A DNA stretch of 56,799 nucleotides from a virus. The notes beneath the pieces were generated by a model that ran no database searches, was not told where the DNA came from, and saw nothing but the letters and a program-made list of their open reading frames with translations. Of this stretch, positions 7,217-14,510 are shown one piece after another. The stretch is from positions 1 through 56,799 of the IMG/VR virus record IMGVR_UViG_3300005471_000019, one strand, 5' to 3'. Each line of letters opens with the position of its first letter. Within the stretch, counting starts at the first letter, position 1. The translations under genes and the position numbers were made by a program.

Positions 7217-7552
7217 TCAGCCCACCCGTTCGGTCAGATCCTTTGCAGCAGCAGTCTGGAATGTGCCTTCCATCGCACCGACGCTGCCGTCGATCATCGT
7301 GAACACCACAGCGCCGGTGGCAGTCGCGCCGACGTTGGTGCCTCCCGCTGGTATGCCCCACAGCGTTTGCAGGGCCGCCCAGTTGATCGTCCCCGCGCCG
7401 CCGGAGTCGTCGAAGTTGTGCCGCATCTTGGCGCGGATGCGTACCCCCAGTTCGTAGGCGCTGCGCAGGGCGTTTTTGTAGGCAAGCAGCTCGCTTGCCT
7501 CGGTCGCAACGGCGTTGTCACGAGACAACTTGAGGAAGTCATTGAGTGCCAT
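7217..7552 (-). CDS. Hypothetical virion-cassette protein
   Basis: 111 residues: MALNDFLKLSRDNAVATEASELLAYKNALRSAYELGVRIRAKM, then RHNFDDSGGAGTINWAALQTLWGIP and a Thr/Gly/Ala-rich tail with VVFTMIDGSVGAMEGTFQTAAAKDL. An alpha-helical N-terminus with a small C-terminal domain. It sits between the gp6-like connector and the beta-rich protein. No family recognised. Confidence 0.65.
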   Translation of the reverse strand: MALNDFLKLSRDNAVATEASELLAYKNALRSAYELGVRIRAKMRHNFDDSGGAGTINWAALQTLWGIPAGGTNVGATATGAVVFTMIDGSVGAMEGTFQTAAAKDLTERVG

Positions 7553-8203
7553 TCACGCATACCCCCCATGCCACTCACTCGCCAGCAGGGCAGCCGCGCC
7601 CATCGGTAGCTCGGTCAGCCGGACGAGCGAGAAGTCCTCGCGCTGGGCGTACCAGGACGCCACCGTGAGTTTCAGGGCTGTCTTGATGGTCTCCGGTACG
7701 TCGCCCGGCGCGTCGCCGTAACCGGCTATGTAGGTCACGCGGACGGCCTGCGTTTGCGGGCAGCGCGTCACCGGCCAGACGCAGCCGTAGGCGGGTGCGA
7801 TCCGGGCTGGTTCCTGCGTCGTGTCCACCTGGTACAGGGTGCTGGACAGGGTTTGCAGGGTGCCGCCCCCGTCGATGTACTCCACACTGGTCACCGAGAC
7901 GCACGGCGGTCGCGGCAGGTAGATCACCGGCCGCGAGTAGTCCGTCCCCTGGTAGCGCGAGGGGCGGCCATCCAGCCAGCTCCAGTACCAGCCGCTGCCC
8001 CCGGGGAATTCGTCCAGCGATAGGGTCCAGGTCTGGGTCAGCAGCGCCCGGCCGTACTGCTGCTCCAGCAGGCGCCGCGCGGCCGTGATGAGCGCCGTGA
8101 TAAGGTCGTCGTCGGCCGCGACGTCGATACGCGCCCACAGCTTCACCTCGGCCAGGGTGACTGGCTCGGCGATGGGTCCCGTTACGAGCGTCAGACCATA
8201 CAC
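7553..8203 (-). CDS. Head-tail connector (HK97 gp6-like)
   Basis: 216 residues from a GTG at 8203 (VYGLTLVTGPIAEPVTLAEVKLWARID). The features are those of gp6/YqbG connectors: 'EPVTLAEVKxxxRID', then DDLITALITAARRLLEQQYGRALLTQTW, a variable middle with PRPPCVSVTSVEYID, and a final helix DVPETIKTALKLTVASWYAQRED. It forms the ring below the portal. The start overlaps the end of the glycosyltransferase gene by 13 bases; GAGGGGGG lies upstream. Confidence 0.85.
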   Translation of the reverse strand: MYGLTLVTGPIAEPVTLAEVKLWARIDVAADDDLITALITAARRLLEQQYGRALLTQTWTLSLDEFPGGSGWYWSWLDGRPSRYQGTDYSRPVIYLPRPPCVSVTSVEYIDGGGTLQTLSSTLYQVDTTQEPARIAPAYGCVWPVTRCPQTQAVRVTYIAGYGDAPGDVPETIKTALKLTVASWYAQREDFSLVRLTELPMGAAALLASEWHGGYA

Positions 8204-9009
8204 GCATGGGCCCCCCTCGGTTGCTGCTCGGGCAGGCCCTGCGCATGCTCGGGCAGGCCCTGCGCGTGCTCCGCCAGCCGCGCCTTGTGCGCCTCGTCGG
8301 TAGCCCACTCGCCCCAGCTGCCGCGGTTGCGGAATTGCATCTCGCCATCATGGGCCACCGCCACCTTGCGCGTCGCGGCCAGGCGCGCCCCGCGCCCGCG
8401 GGCACGACGGCTGAACTCCCAGTCCTCGGAGCGAACCTGGGCCTGGTAGTTGCCCTCCCGGTCGGTGATGATCCGGGTTAACGTCTGGAAGTGCAGCGGC
8501 CAGGGATTGTCTGTCCACGACCGGCGCAGGTCGCACAGCCACAGGCCGGTGTTCAGCAACAGCTCACCCCCCACGTCCTCGTCGGTAAACGTCTCCGGCA
8601 AGGCGTCCGTCTCCGTTACCGTCAGCCGACGTGGGAACCATACATCGTCCGTCTCGACCGCCGTCGAGGTGACGCCATGCTCGGTCTTGATGGGGATGAC
8701 GGCGCTGATCACATCGGCCTGCGTTGCCGCCAGCTCGGCGAGCAGGACGTCCAGCCACTGGGCCTGCGGGCACACGTCGTCGTGGATCATCGCGAAGTGG
8801 GTCACGCCCTGGGCGCGCAGATTCAGGGCGTTGCACCACAGCGAGTTGAAACAGTGATCCAGCAAGCTCTGCGCACGGTACATGCGGATGACCGTGATGG
8901 CAGCCGAGGACGGCCAGAGGTAGAACCCCTCGGCCGCCCCACTGCTGATCTTCTGGCCGCGCCGGGGCATGGCCAGCGCGACCACGGGCTGTTGCCCGTT
9001 CTTCTCCAT
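8191..9009 (-). CDS. Glycosyltransferase-like protein (GT-A type)
   Basis: 272 residues from the ATG at 9009 (GAAAGGAGTCCAG precedes it). MEKNGQQPVVALAMPRRGQKI is followed by RAQSLLDHCFNSLWCNALNLRAQGVTHFAMIHDDVCPQAQWLD, where HDD is the likely metal/nucleotide-sugar motif of GT-A enzymes, and by VISAVIPIKTEHGVTSTAVE. Late residues SEDWEFSRRARGRGARLAATRKVAVAHDGEMQF match the 'E-D-x-x-F ... H' region of such transferases. A short duplication, AEHAQGLPEHAQGLPEQ, lies at the C-terminus. It is placed between capsid and connector genes, so it may glycosylate virion proteins or nearby glycans; substrate unknown. Confidence 0.72.
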   Translation of the reverse strand: MEKNGQQPVVALAMPRRGQKISSGAAEGFYLWPSSAAITVIRMYRAQSLLDHCFNSLWCNALNLRAQGVTHFAMIHDDVCPQAQWLDVLLAELAATQADVISAVIPIKTEHGVTSTAVETDDVWFPRRLTVTETDALPETFTDEDVGGELLLNTGLWLCDLRRSWTDNPWPLHFQTLTRIITDREGNYQAQVRSEDWEFSRRARGRGARLAATRKVAVAHDGEMQFRNRGSWGEWATDEAHKARLAEHAQGLPEHAQGLPEQQPRGAHACMV

Positions 9010-9020
9010 CTGGACTCCTT

Positions 9021-9524
9021 TCAATCTGTGATGGCCGGAATCGAACTCAGCTTGCCGTACTTCGCCGGCCAGAGGATGGCGATGGGCGAGCACGTCGAGT
9101 TGGTCGCGTTGGCCAGGTTCAGCCGAACGCAGTCGAAGTTGTTGTTGATGTCGAGGTCCGTCGCGCGGATCTCGATGGCATACATGTGGTTATTGCTGGC
9201 GTCGGTGTTGGTCGTGAAGGTGTTGGACGACACCGTGAAGCTCGACCAGGTGTCCGTGGTGCCGGCCGGGCCGGTGTTGAGTGAGCGGTAGGCGGTGCTG
9301 AAAGCCAGCGCCTTGCCGGCGGTGTTGGCCACGTCCTGGGCCTGCGTCAGGGTAACCGCGCTGCCGGTGGCACCGGCGGCGAGGTTGGCGACGTTGATCA
9401 GAATCGTGCAGGTGTCGTAGCCCTTGAGGGACACGAAATCGCACGTCGAGGTGGAGGGGACGATTGGCCCGAGGAGGGAGACCACCTTGGTTCCTTCCAA
9501 CAGGCTCATGTTGGGGCTCATCAT
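9021..9524 (-). CDS. Capsid-adjacent beta-rich protein (decoration candidate)
   Basis: 167 residues immediately downstream of the major capsid gene. MMSPNMSLLEGTKVVSLLGPIVPSTSTCDFVSLKGYDTCTILINV, then Ala/Gly/Thr-rich beta sequence with ALAFSTAYRSLNTGPAGTTDTW, YAIEIRATDLDINNNFDCVRLNL and SPIAILWPAKYGK. The pattern is of a small jelly-roll-like surface protein commonly found next to the capsid gene in marine and soil phages. A decoration role is inferred from position. Confidence 0.72.
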   Translation of the reverse strand: MMSPNMSLLEGTKVVSLLGPIVPSTSTCDFVSLKGYDTCTILINVANLAAGATGSAVTLTQAQDVANTAGKALAFSTAYRSLNTGPAGTTDTWSSFTVSSNTFTTNTDASNNHMYAIEIRATDLDINNNFDCVRLNLANATNSTCSPIAILWPAKYGKLSSIPAITD

Positions 9525-9538
9525 GGTGGAAAAACTCC

Positions 9539-10945
9539 TTAGCGGGTCGCCAAAGCGACATATGGGCTGTAGGTGTTACTGCCGGACAGAGGCGCGGCGG
9601 TCGTACTCCACCAGGGCATCCCGCCCATGCGGAGGCTGAACTTGTAGGCGGTGAGATCCTGGTCGAACCAGAGGTGCATCGACACATCAACGCGCGGGTT
9701 CGGACCGGACTTGAGGAGCGCGAGGTACTGCGACCAATCGACGAACAGGATGTCGCCGACCGTGCCGAGCGCCGCGCACGCCTGGGTAGGAATGCACGGC
9801 CGGCCGAACAGGGTGGAGTAGGGAGAGCCGGAAACACCGTTGGCGGGCAGCCACACGAAACTACCCCAGGTGGTCACCGCGTTGCCGACGTTGTCCGTGC
9901 CGGGCATGGCCAGCTTGAATAGCTGGGGCTCGATCTCCTGGTTGTACAACCAGATGGCATTTTGCCGGGAAGGGCCGTACATGCGGTTGTACATCTTGAA
10001 GACGTTTGCCGCGATCAAGGTCGCGGCTGTCTGGCTCGTCTCCTTGGCCACGGTGACCAGGCCAGGAGAGTTGAGGATCCCCAGCGGCATCCCGGCGCCC
10101 GTGCCGCTGATGAGCGCCAGGTTGATCTTGAATGCGATCTTCTGTGGGGCCTTTCTGCGCAGGTAGCTGTCCAGTGACGCGGCATCCTCCAGCATTTCCT
10201 CGGTCACCGGCACCAGGGCCCGGAGCTTGTTGAGCTTGATCGTGCGGTCCTGGAGGGCTGGCTTCGATTGGGTAGCGGCGGCGGCCTCGCCGTCCCACGT
10301 TGCCTGGATGCCACCCGTGGACTGCCAGGGGGTCGTCTCGTCAGCGGGGCAGGTAAAGGTGTTGCCCGAGCAGGTGACCTGATCGCAGCGGCTGAGGAGG
10401 GAGTCCTCGGCCATGATCGTGGTCATGATCTCGGTGCGAAAATCGATCGGGACGGCGAACCCACCGTCAGCACCGACGCCCTCCTGGGCGTAGGTCGTGG
10501 CGCTGGCCAGGCGCTCCAGTCGCGGATCGGTGAAGCCGCCCTCGACGCACGCCCGGCGGACGTGATAGGCCATGTCGCCTAGCGAGCGGAACCCGCCGTT
10601 CTTGGGGCCGATGTACTCGGCGGGAAGGCGGGGATTGTCGTCGGGTTTCTGCCGCCCCTGCGGGCGGTTGAGCTGGACGTTGCCCGTGCCGTCGCCGTCC
10701 ATCCGCGCCGGCGGGTCGGGTTCGGTCTTCCGGCCCTGGCCGGTGGAGAGACGGGCGGTTTGCCCGCCGAGGCGCTCCAGGCGCTTGATGTCCTCGGCAC
10801 AACGGTCGGCGGCGTCGAGCAACTGGTCGAGCTGCACCGCCTCCTCGGTCGTCAGGTCGCGCTTCTCCGCTTCGGAGCGCGCCCGGATATCGTGGGCGTC
10901 GCTGTTGAGGCGGACAGCGCGCTCCCGTAGTTCTTCCAGGTTCAT
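9539..10945 (-). CDS. HK97-family major capsid protein
   Basis: 468 residues. Residues 1-70 (MNLEELRERAVRLNSDAHDI ... EDIKRLERLGGQ) are a coiled-coil delta/scaffold domain that the prohead protease would remove. The mature part carries VGADGGFAVPIDFRTEIMTTI, WDGEAAAATQSKPALQDRTIKLNKLRALVPVTEEMLEDA, LISGTGAGMPLGILNSPG, GDILFVDWSQYLALL and VDVSMHLWFDQDLTAYKFSLRMGG, all typical of the family (N-arm, P-domain, A-domain loops). It forms the icosahedral shell. No good Shine-Dalgarno is visible; the ATG lies at the foot of a 10-bp hairpin (10945-10975). Confidence 0.95.
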   Translation of the reverse strand: MNLEELRERAVRLNSDAHDIRARSEAEKRDLTTEEAVQLDQLLDAADRCAEDIKRLERLGGQTARLSTGQGRKTEPDPPARMDGDGTGNVQLNRPQGRQKPDDNPRLPAEYIGPKNGGFRSLGDMAYHVRRACVEGGFTDPRLERLASATTYAQEGVGADGGFAVPIDFRTEIMTTIMAEDSLLSRCDQVTCSGNTFTCPADETTPWQSTGGIQATWDGEAAAATQSKPALQDRTIKLNKLRALVPVTEEMLEDAASLDSYLRRKAPQKIAFKINLALISGTGAGMPLGILNSPGLVTVAKETSQTAATLIAANVFKMYNRMYGPSRQNAIWLYNQEIEPQLFKLAMPGTDNVGNAVTTWGSFVWLPANGVSGSPYSTLFGRPCIPTQACAALGTVGDILFVDWSQYLALLKSGPNPRVDVSMHLWFDQDLTAYKFSLRMGGMPWWSTTAAPLSGSNTYSPYVALATR

Positions 10946-10975
10946 TTGCGCGGCTCGCTATGGATGCCGCGCAAA
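10945..10975 (-). promoter_or_regulatory. Hairpin abutting the capsid start codon
   Basis: A perfect 10-bp inverted repeat (arms TTTGCGCGGC and GCCGCGCAAA with an 11-base loop) whose last base pair includes the A of the capsid ATG. It replaces the expected ribosome-binding site, so it may control translation or mark an mRNA 5' processing point. Confidence 0.65.
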
Positions 10976-10980
10976 GAGGA

Positions 10981-11020
10981 GGCGCGGCCGGTTGCTTGGT
11001 TGGAAGCAACAGACCGCGCC
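10981..11020. promoter_or_regulatory. Long two-segment hairpin between protease and capsid genes
   Basis: GGCGCGG, then GTTGCTT, a 6-base loop, AAGCAAC and CCGCGCC, with a small internal loop (CCG opposite AGA). In RNA this is a 14-bp stem just upstream of the capsid-start hairpin. It lacks a U-tract, so it is more likely an RNA stability/processing element or attenuator than a simple terminator. Confidence 0.6.
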
Positions 11021-11132
11021 CCGGCTTGCCGAAGTGCGACTGGATGAGGTGCGGCTGGCCGCGCCTGAAGGAAATGGTAACGCGCCGGGGATTTACGTCA
11101 AGGGAGAGCGGGCACGGATGGCGGCGTCATGG

Positions 11133-12122
11133 TCACTTCCCCCTGGAACTGCGCCCCGTCCGGGCTGGATCGACCACCTCGATCATCGTCGCCAGCGCAT
11201 CCAGTTCGGCCAGCCGGCGCCGGCGCTCATCGAGGCGCGGCGTGGGTGCAGTCGGGCCATAGCGCAGGGACAGGTAGCGGTCCAGCCACGCACGCACGCG
11301 CGCCTCAACCACCTCACGAGACTGGCCAGCAAACACGCTGTCCAGCAGGGCCGAGCCGGTGCGCACGAAGTCGTCAGGCAGGGAGCCCTGAAGCAGAAGA
11401 ACGCGCAGCTCGCCGGGCACGGACAGGAACCCGTCGTGGACGGCGTCGCCATCATCGACCACGTCGGAAGCGTGGATCTCCTCGGGATACCACAGGGGCG
11501 GCAGCGGCTTGCCGTCGGGGCCGAGCAGGGCCGCGCCCTTGCTGGTCAGGCGATGTTCCTCGCGCGGCTTGAGCACGAGCGAGGAACCGAACGCCCCCGG
11601 GTCCTGCTCGGCCAGGTCCATAACGTAGCCACCCAGGTCCCCGCTGGGTGTGTTACGCGAGGTGGGCGAGAGGTGCAGATCGGCCCGGACCTTGTCGCCC
11701 TCGACGCGCGCGTCACGCGCGCGACCGAGATGTTTGCCCAGCCCATCACCCGAGAGTGAGGGATGGGTAAAGCGAGACTTCACGCCCTGCGGCGCGGCGT
11801 TCATCTTGGCGGCGATCTGCTTCAGGCTGTCGGGATCGAACTCACCCCGGCCACTTTTGAAAGGCCCCAACTGCGCTACCGTATATCCACGGATGATGCC
11901 CTTATCGCGGTCCACGCTCGCGGGCCTGGCCTTTGCCAGACCCGCGCGCAGCCAGGCGGGCTGCGCGGACATTGGGCGGCGCATCTGCGCAGGGTCTGCC
12001 CGAGCAGCATCGGGCGGATGGACTTCTTCCCAGAAGACCTGGCACTCCTTGTCGGTGTGGCCGGCAGCGGCGCACCGGGCCATGTAGTCCTCGCGCTTCT
12101 CGTCGGGTGTTGGCTTCGGCAT
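11133..12122 (-). CDS. Putative prohead protease
   Basis: 329 residues. It lies between portal/effector genes and the capsid, the canonical place of the maturation protease. Residues of about 70-200 carry KGIIRGYTVAQLGPFKSGRGEFDPDSL, then GVKSRFTHPSLSGDGLGKHLGRARDARVEGDKVRADLHL and NTPSGDLGGYVMDLAEQDPGAFGSSLVLKP, in which the His of THPSLS and the Ser of FGSSLV are candidates for the catalytic pair in the usual order. The N-terminus (DEKREDYMARCAAAGHTDKECQVFW) is a Cys-containing helical lead. The C-terminus is helical and may be scaffold-like. The call combines position with a remembered motif set; the fold is not proven. Confidence 0.75.
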   Translation of the reverse strand: MPKPTPDEKREDYMARCAAAGHTDKECQVFWEEVHPPDAARADPAQMRRPMSAQPAWLRAGLAKARPASVDRDKGIIRGYTVAQLGPFKSGRGEFDPDSLKQIAAKMNAAPQGVKSRFTHPSLSGDGLGKHLGRARDARVEGDKVRADLHLSPTSRNTPSGDLGGYVMDLAEQDPGAFGSSLVLKPREEHRLTSKGAALLGPDGKPLPPLWYPEEIHASDVVDDGDAVHDGFLSVPGELRVLLLQGSLPDDFVRTGSALLDSVFAGQSREVVEARVRAWLDRYLSLRYGPTAPTPRLDERRRRLAELDALATMIEVVDPARTGRSSRGK

Positions 12123-12124
12123 GG

Positions 12125-12769
12125 TCAGTTCCTTGGTTCAGTCAGACGGGCCCAGGCGAGGCAGGCGGCGGATAGGGCGTCAAGGGCCAGTGCCTTGCCC
12201 TCGTGCTCCCAGACCGGAGTCAGCTGGGCGTATACCTTCCACAGCTTACCGGGCAGTTCATCGAGGTCGTTGCTGTCGGGGCCATGCGCCCGGCTGCCAG
12301 TGAACCAGCGCCAGTACTCCAACGGGGGTCCCTGTATCAGCCTCGGCCCGTGCTGCGACGGCTCCCGGTCGCTCAGTTCGACCTGTTCCAGCGGCTGCGC
12401 CTGCACCAGTCGCGACCCATGCTCCAGCCACGCGGTTGTGGGCAACGTCACCTCGGCAACGAAACCGCGACGCCAGGTCAATTTCCACGACGACCAGCCA
12501 TCGGGGTAGACGCCAATCCAGCCGAGTTGTTCGCCGAGGAGGTCGGCCTCGCGCCCCAGGAGTCTCTCCACCTCAGCGCCCAGAAATCCGATGTAACCGC
12601 GCGAGTGTTGCAGCTGATGCAGTCGGCACTGCACCCGGATGAACTCCGCCCGCTGGGCCTCGCCCTGTTCCTCCAGCCAGTCGGCGTACACCAGCCGTGG
12701 GAAGTCGTCGGCCGGGTTGGCGATGATGTCCGCCAGGAAGGCATCGGCCTCGGTCAGGATCGCGGTCAT
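12125..12769 (-). CDS. TIGR02996 domain protein
   Basis: 214 residues. Residues of about 8-48 (FLADIIANPADDFPRLVYADWLEEQGEAQRAEFIRVQ) are the repeat-companion domain TIGR02996, found in very high copy in Gemmata and relatives ('A-D-x-P-R-L-V-Y-A-D-W-L-E-E-x-G'). The domain typically precedes leucine-rich-like repeats; here the remainder (WKLTWRRGFVAEVTLPTTAWLEHG, LVQAQPLEQVELSDREP) retains that style, but only one or two repeat-like units. Function unknown. It lies between the protease and FkbM genes, so it is probably a host-derived passenger. Confidence 0.88.
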   Translation of the reverse strand: MTAILTEADAFLADIIANPADDFPRLVYADWLEEQGEAQRAEFIRVQCRLHQLQHSRGYIGFLGAEVERLLGREADLLGEQLGWIGVYPDGWSSWKLTWRRGFVAEVTLPTTAWLEHGSRLVQAQPLEQVELSDREPSQHGPRLIQGPPLEYWRWFTGSRAHGPDSNDLDELPGKLWKVYAQLTPVWEHEGKALALDALSAACLAWARLTEPRN

Positions 12770-13419
12770 CAGCGCTCCCCCCGGTAGAGTCTATACCATC
12801 CACACTCCGGGTGCGTAATCTCCCACGCCAGCTCGCGGAAGCCCAGCATGGCCAGGCGCTCGCGACACGCCTGCGCGCGCCCGCGCGCGCGGGGAACGTA
12901 GTTGTCGTGGAACTCGACGGTCAGCCGGCGGACGCCGTCCAGCGGGCAGTTCTCCAGGATGGGATACTCGGCGCCCTCGGCGTCGATCTTGACGAGGTCC
13001 ACGATACCCTTGTCGCCCGCCATTGCAACACCCCAGACGGCGGCTGCAAAGGCGACCACGTCAACGTACGGGTCACCCGGCCGCGCGCGGAAGAGGCTGT
13101 GACCGGCGGGGTCCAACGAGATGCCCAGGGGCATCGGCGCTTTCCAGCTATCGACCACCGCGGCCTCGATCAGATGGACGTTTTCAAGATGCGCCGTGTT
13201 GGCGCGGAACTGCGCACAGTTGGCGCGGTTCGGCTCGTAACTGACGACGATTGCGCCCCGTTCTGCGCACGCCCGTGCAAAGCAACCGATGTGTCCGCCG
13301 ACGTCCAGGACGCACCAGTCCTGCATGTCGTTGGGGAGCGCGTATTCGTTCCGATCTACGACTGACTCCTTGACGACGCGGTCGAAGTTGTGGCGCAGGT
13401 GCCAGGGGTGGTCGTTCAC
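12769..13419 (-). CDS. FkbM-type SAM-dependent methyltransferase
   Basis: 216 residues from a GTG at 13419 (the GTGA overlaps the upstream stop). It has the SAM-binding motif VLDVGGHIGCFARACAERGA, then VVSYEPNRANCAQF (acidic residue binding SAM ribose), LIEAAVVD, and the FkbM hallmark IVDLVKIDAEGAEYPILENC. Such enzymes O-methylate sugars or small molecules. It is co-transcribed with a GT2 glycosyltransferase, which suggests that the two build or cap the same glycan. Confidence 0.88.
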   Translation of the reverse strand: MNDHPWHLRHNFDRVVKESVVDRNEYALPNDMQDWCVLDVGGHIGCFARACAERGAIVVSYEPNRANCAQFRANTAHLENVHLIEAAVVDSWKAPMPLGISLDPAGHSLFRARPGDPYVDVVAFAAAVWGVAMAGDKGIVDLVKIDAEGAEYPILENCPLDGVRRLTVEFHDNYVPRARGRAQACRERLAMLGFRELAWEITHPECGWYRLYRGER

Positions 13420-14303
13420 GCGGTTGCCTCCAGCTCCTCGGCCAGTCGGGCGTTCGCCTCGGCCGCTTCTTCCCACACCAGCGCGCCCGGTCCGCTGGCG
13501 CGCTGGTAGCCCTCGTCGCGCTTGACGAGGCTACGATAGTACGCCTCCTGCGCCCGCGCCCGCGCAGCAACGTAGCGGCGGAACGCCGGCAGGTCCACGG
13601 GCATGTAGCCCTTGACCACGTCCGCCAGCCTGAGGTAATCGCGCAAATTGTCCGCGGCGCGCATCAGCCGCGAGGTGTGGTTGCCCTCACCCTCGGTGTG
13701 GCAGCACAGCGGCCAGTCGATGGCGCAGGCACCGCCCAGCGTTGCAGCCCGCGCCCACATCTCCCAGTCCGCGGTGTGGATCAACTCGGGGCGCCAGCCG
13801 CCGAATTCCTGGACGAACGAGCGGCGCACCACGCAGCCGGCAACACAGAGGGGGTTGCCCAGGTGCAGTGGCTGGAAGGTGTGCCGGTCCTTCAGCCAGA
13901 GCGGCCGGGGGGTGTGCGTGGGCACGCCCGCGCCGTCGCACCAGACGGCCTGGGTGGCGTAGAGTGCCAGGCGCGGGCGGAGGCGGGTGGTCACGGCGAC
14001 GTGCTCGTAGAACCCGGGCAGGACCCAGTCGTCGGGGTGACAGACATGGATGTACTCCTCGCTGGCCAGCTCGATGCCGCGGTTGACCGTGCGGCAGCCG
14101 CCGAGGTCTTCTTCCCAGGTGACGTAGTTGACGGTGGGGAAGTCGCGGCCCAGGAGGGAAGGGGCGCCGCTCCCGTGTGGGTGTGCGTCGTGAAGGAGGA
14201 TCACCTCGCTGCCCAGCGGCAGTTGCGAAACGATGCTGCCAAGGCAGCGCCACAGCTGGTCGAGGTCGGGCCGGTAGCACGGGACCAGAACGCTGAACAT
14301 CAA
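13416..14303 (-). CDS. Family 2 glycosyltransferase
   Basis: 295 residues. MMFSVLVPCYRPDLDQLWRCLGSIVSQLP is the nucleotide-binding start of GT2 enzymes; EVILLHDAHPHG, GGCRTVNRGIELASEEYIHVCHPDDWVLPGFYEH contains the D-D metal motif (HPDDW), and RRSFVQEFGGWRPELIHTADWEMWARAA the acceptor-side motif with the E-M-W (ED-like) signature. The start may be either of two adjacent ATGs (14303 or 14300). Likely cytoplasmic, sugar and acceptor unknown. Confidence 0.88.
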   Translation of the reverse strand: MMFSVLVPCYRPDLDQLWRCLGSIVSQLPLGSEVILLHDAHPHGSGAPSLLGRDFPTVNYVTWEEDLGGCRTVNRGIELASEEYIHVCHPDDWVLPGFYEHVAVTTRLRPRLALYATQAVWCDGAGVPTHTPRPLWLKDRHTFQPLHLGNPLCVAGCVVRRSFVQEFGGWRPELIHTADWEMWARAATLGGACAIDWPLCCHTEGEGNHTSRLMRAADNLRDYLRLADVVKGYMPVDLPAFRRYVAARARAQEAYYRSLVKRDEGYQRASGPGALVWEEAAEANARLAEELEATA

Positions 14304-14509
14304 CTCTCCTTCACGGGTGCGTGGGGCAGATCAACCGGGTCAGCGACTCGACGGTAACCCAGGGAGTGGACGACGGCCAGCACCTCGCGCCAGGTAGGGA
14401 AGGGCCGGCCGCGCGAGCGCCGGTAGTCGTCGATGGCCTTCAAGAAGACCAGCTCTTCCGGCGTGTAGGCGATGCGGGCATTGGCGATGTGGGTTGGTGG
14501 TCGGGGCAT
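14300..14509 (-). CDS. Small planctomycete-type hypothetical protein
   Basis: 69 residues: MPRPPTHIANARIAYTPEELVFLKAIDDYRRSRGRPFPTWREVLAVVHSLGYRRV. The pattern 'Y-T-x-E-E-x-x-F-L-x-A-x-D-x-Y-R-R ... P-F-x-x-x-x-x-V-L-A-V-x-x-S-L-G-Y-R-K/R' is the kind of small regulator-like, helix-turn-helix-shaped protein common in Gemmata genomes. Overlaps the glycosyltransferase start by four bases. Confidence 0.7.
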   Translation of the reverse strand: MPRPPTHIANARIAYTPEELVFLKAIDDYRRSRGRPFPTWREVLAVVHSLGYRRVADPVDLPHAPVKES

Positions 14510-14510
14510 G

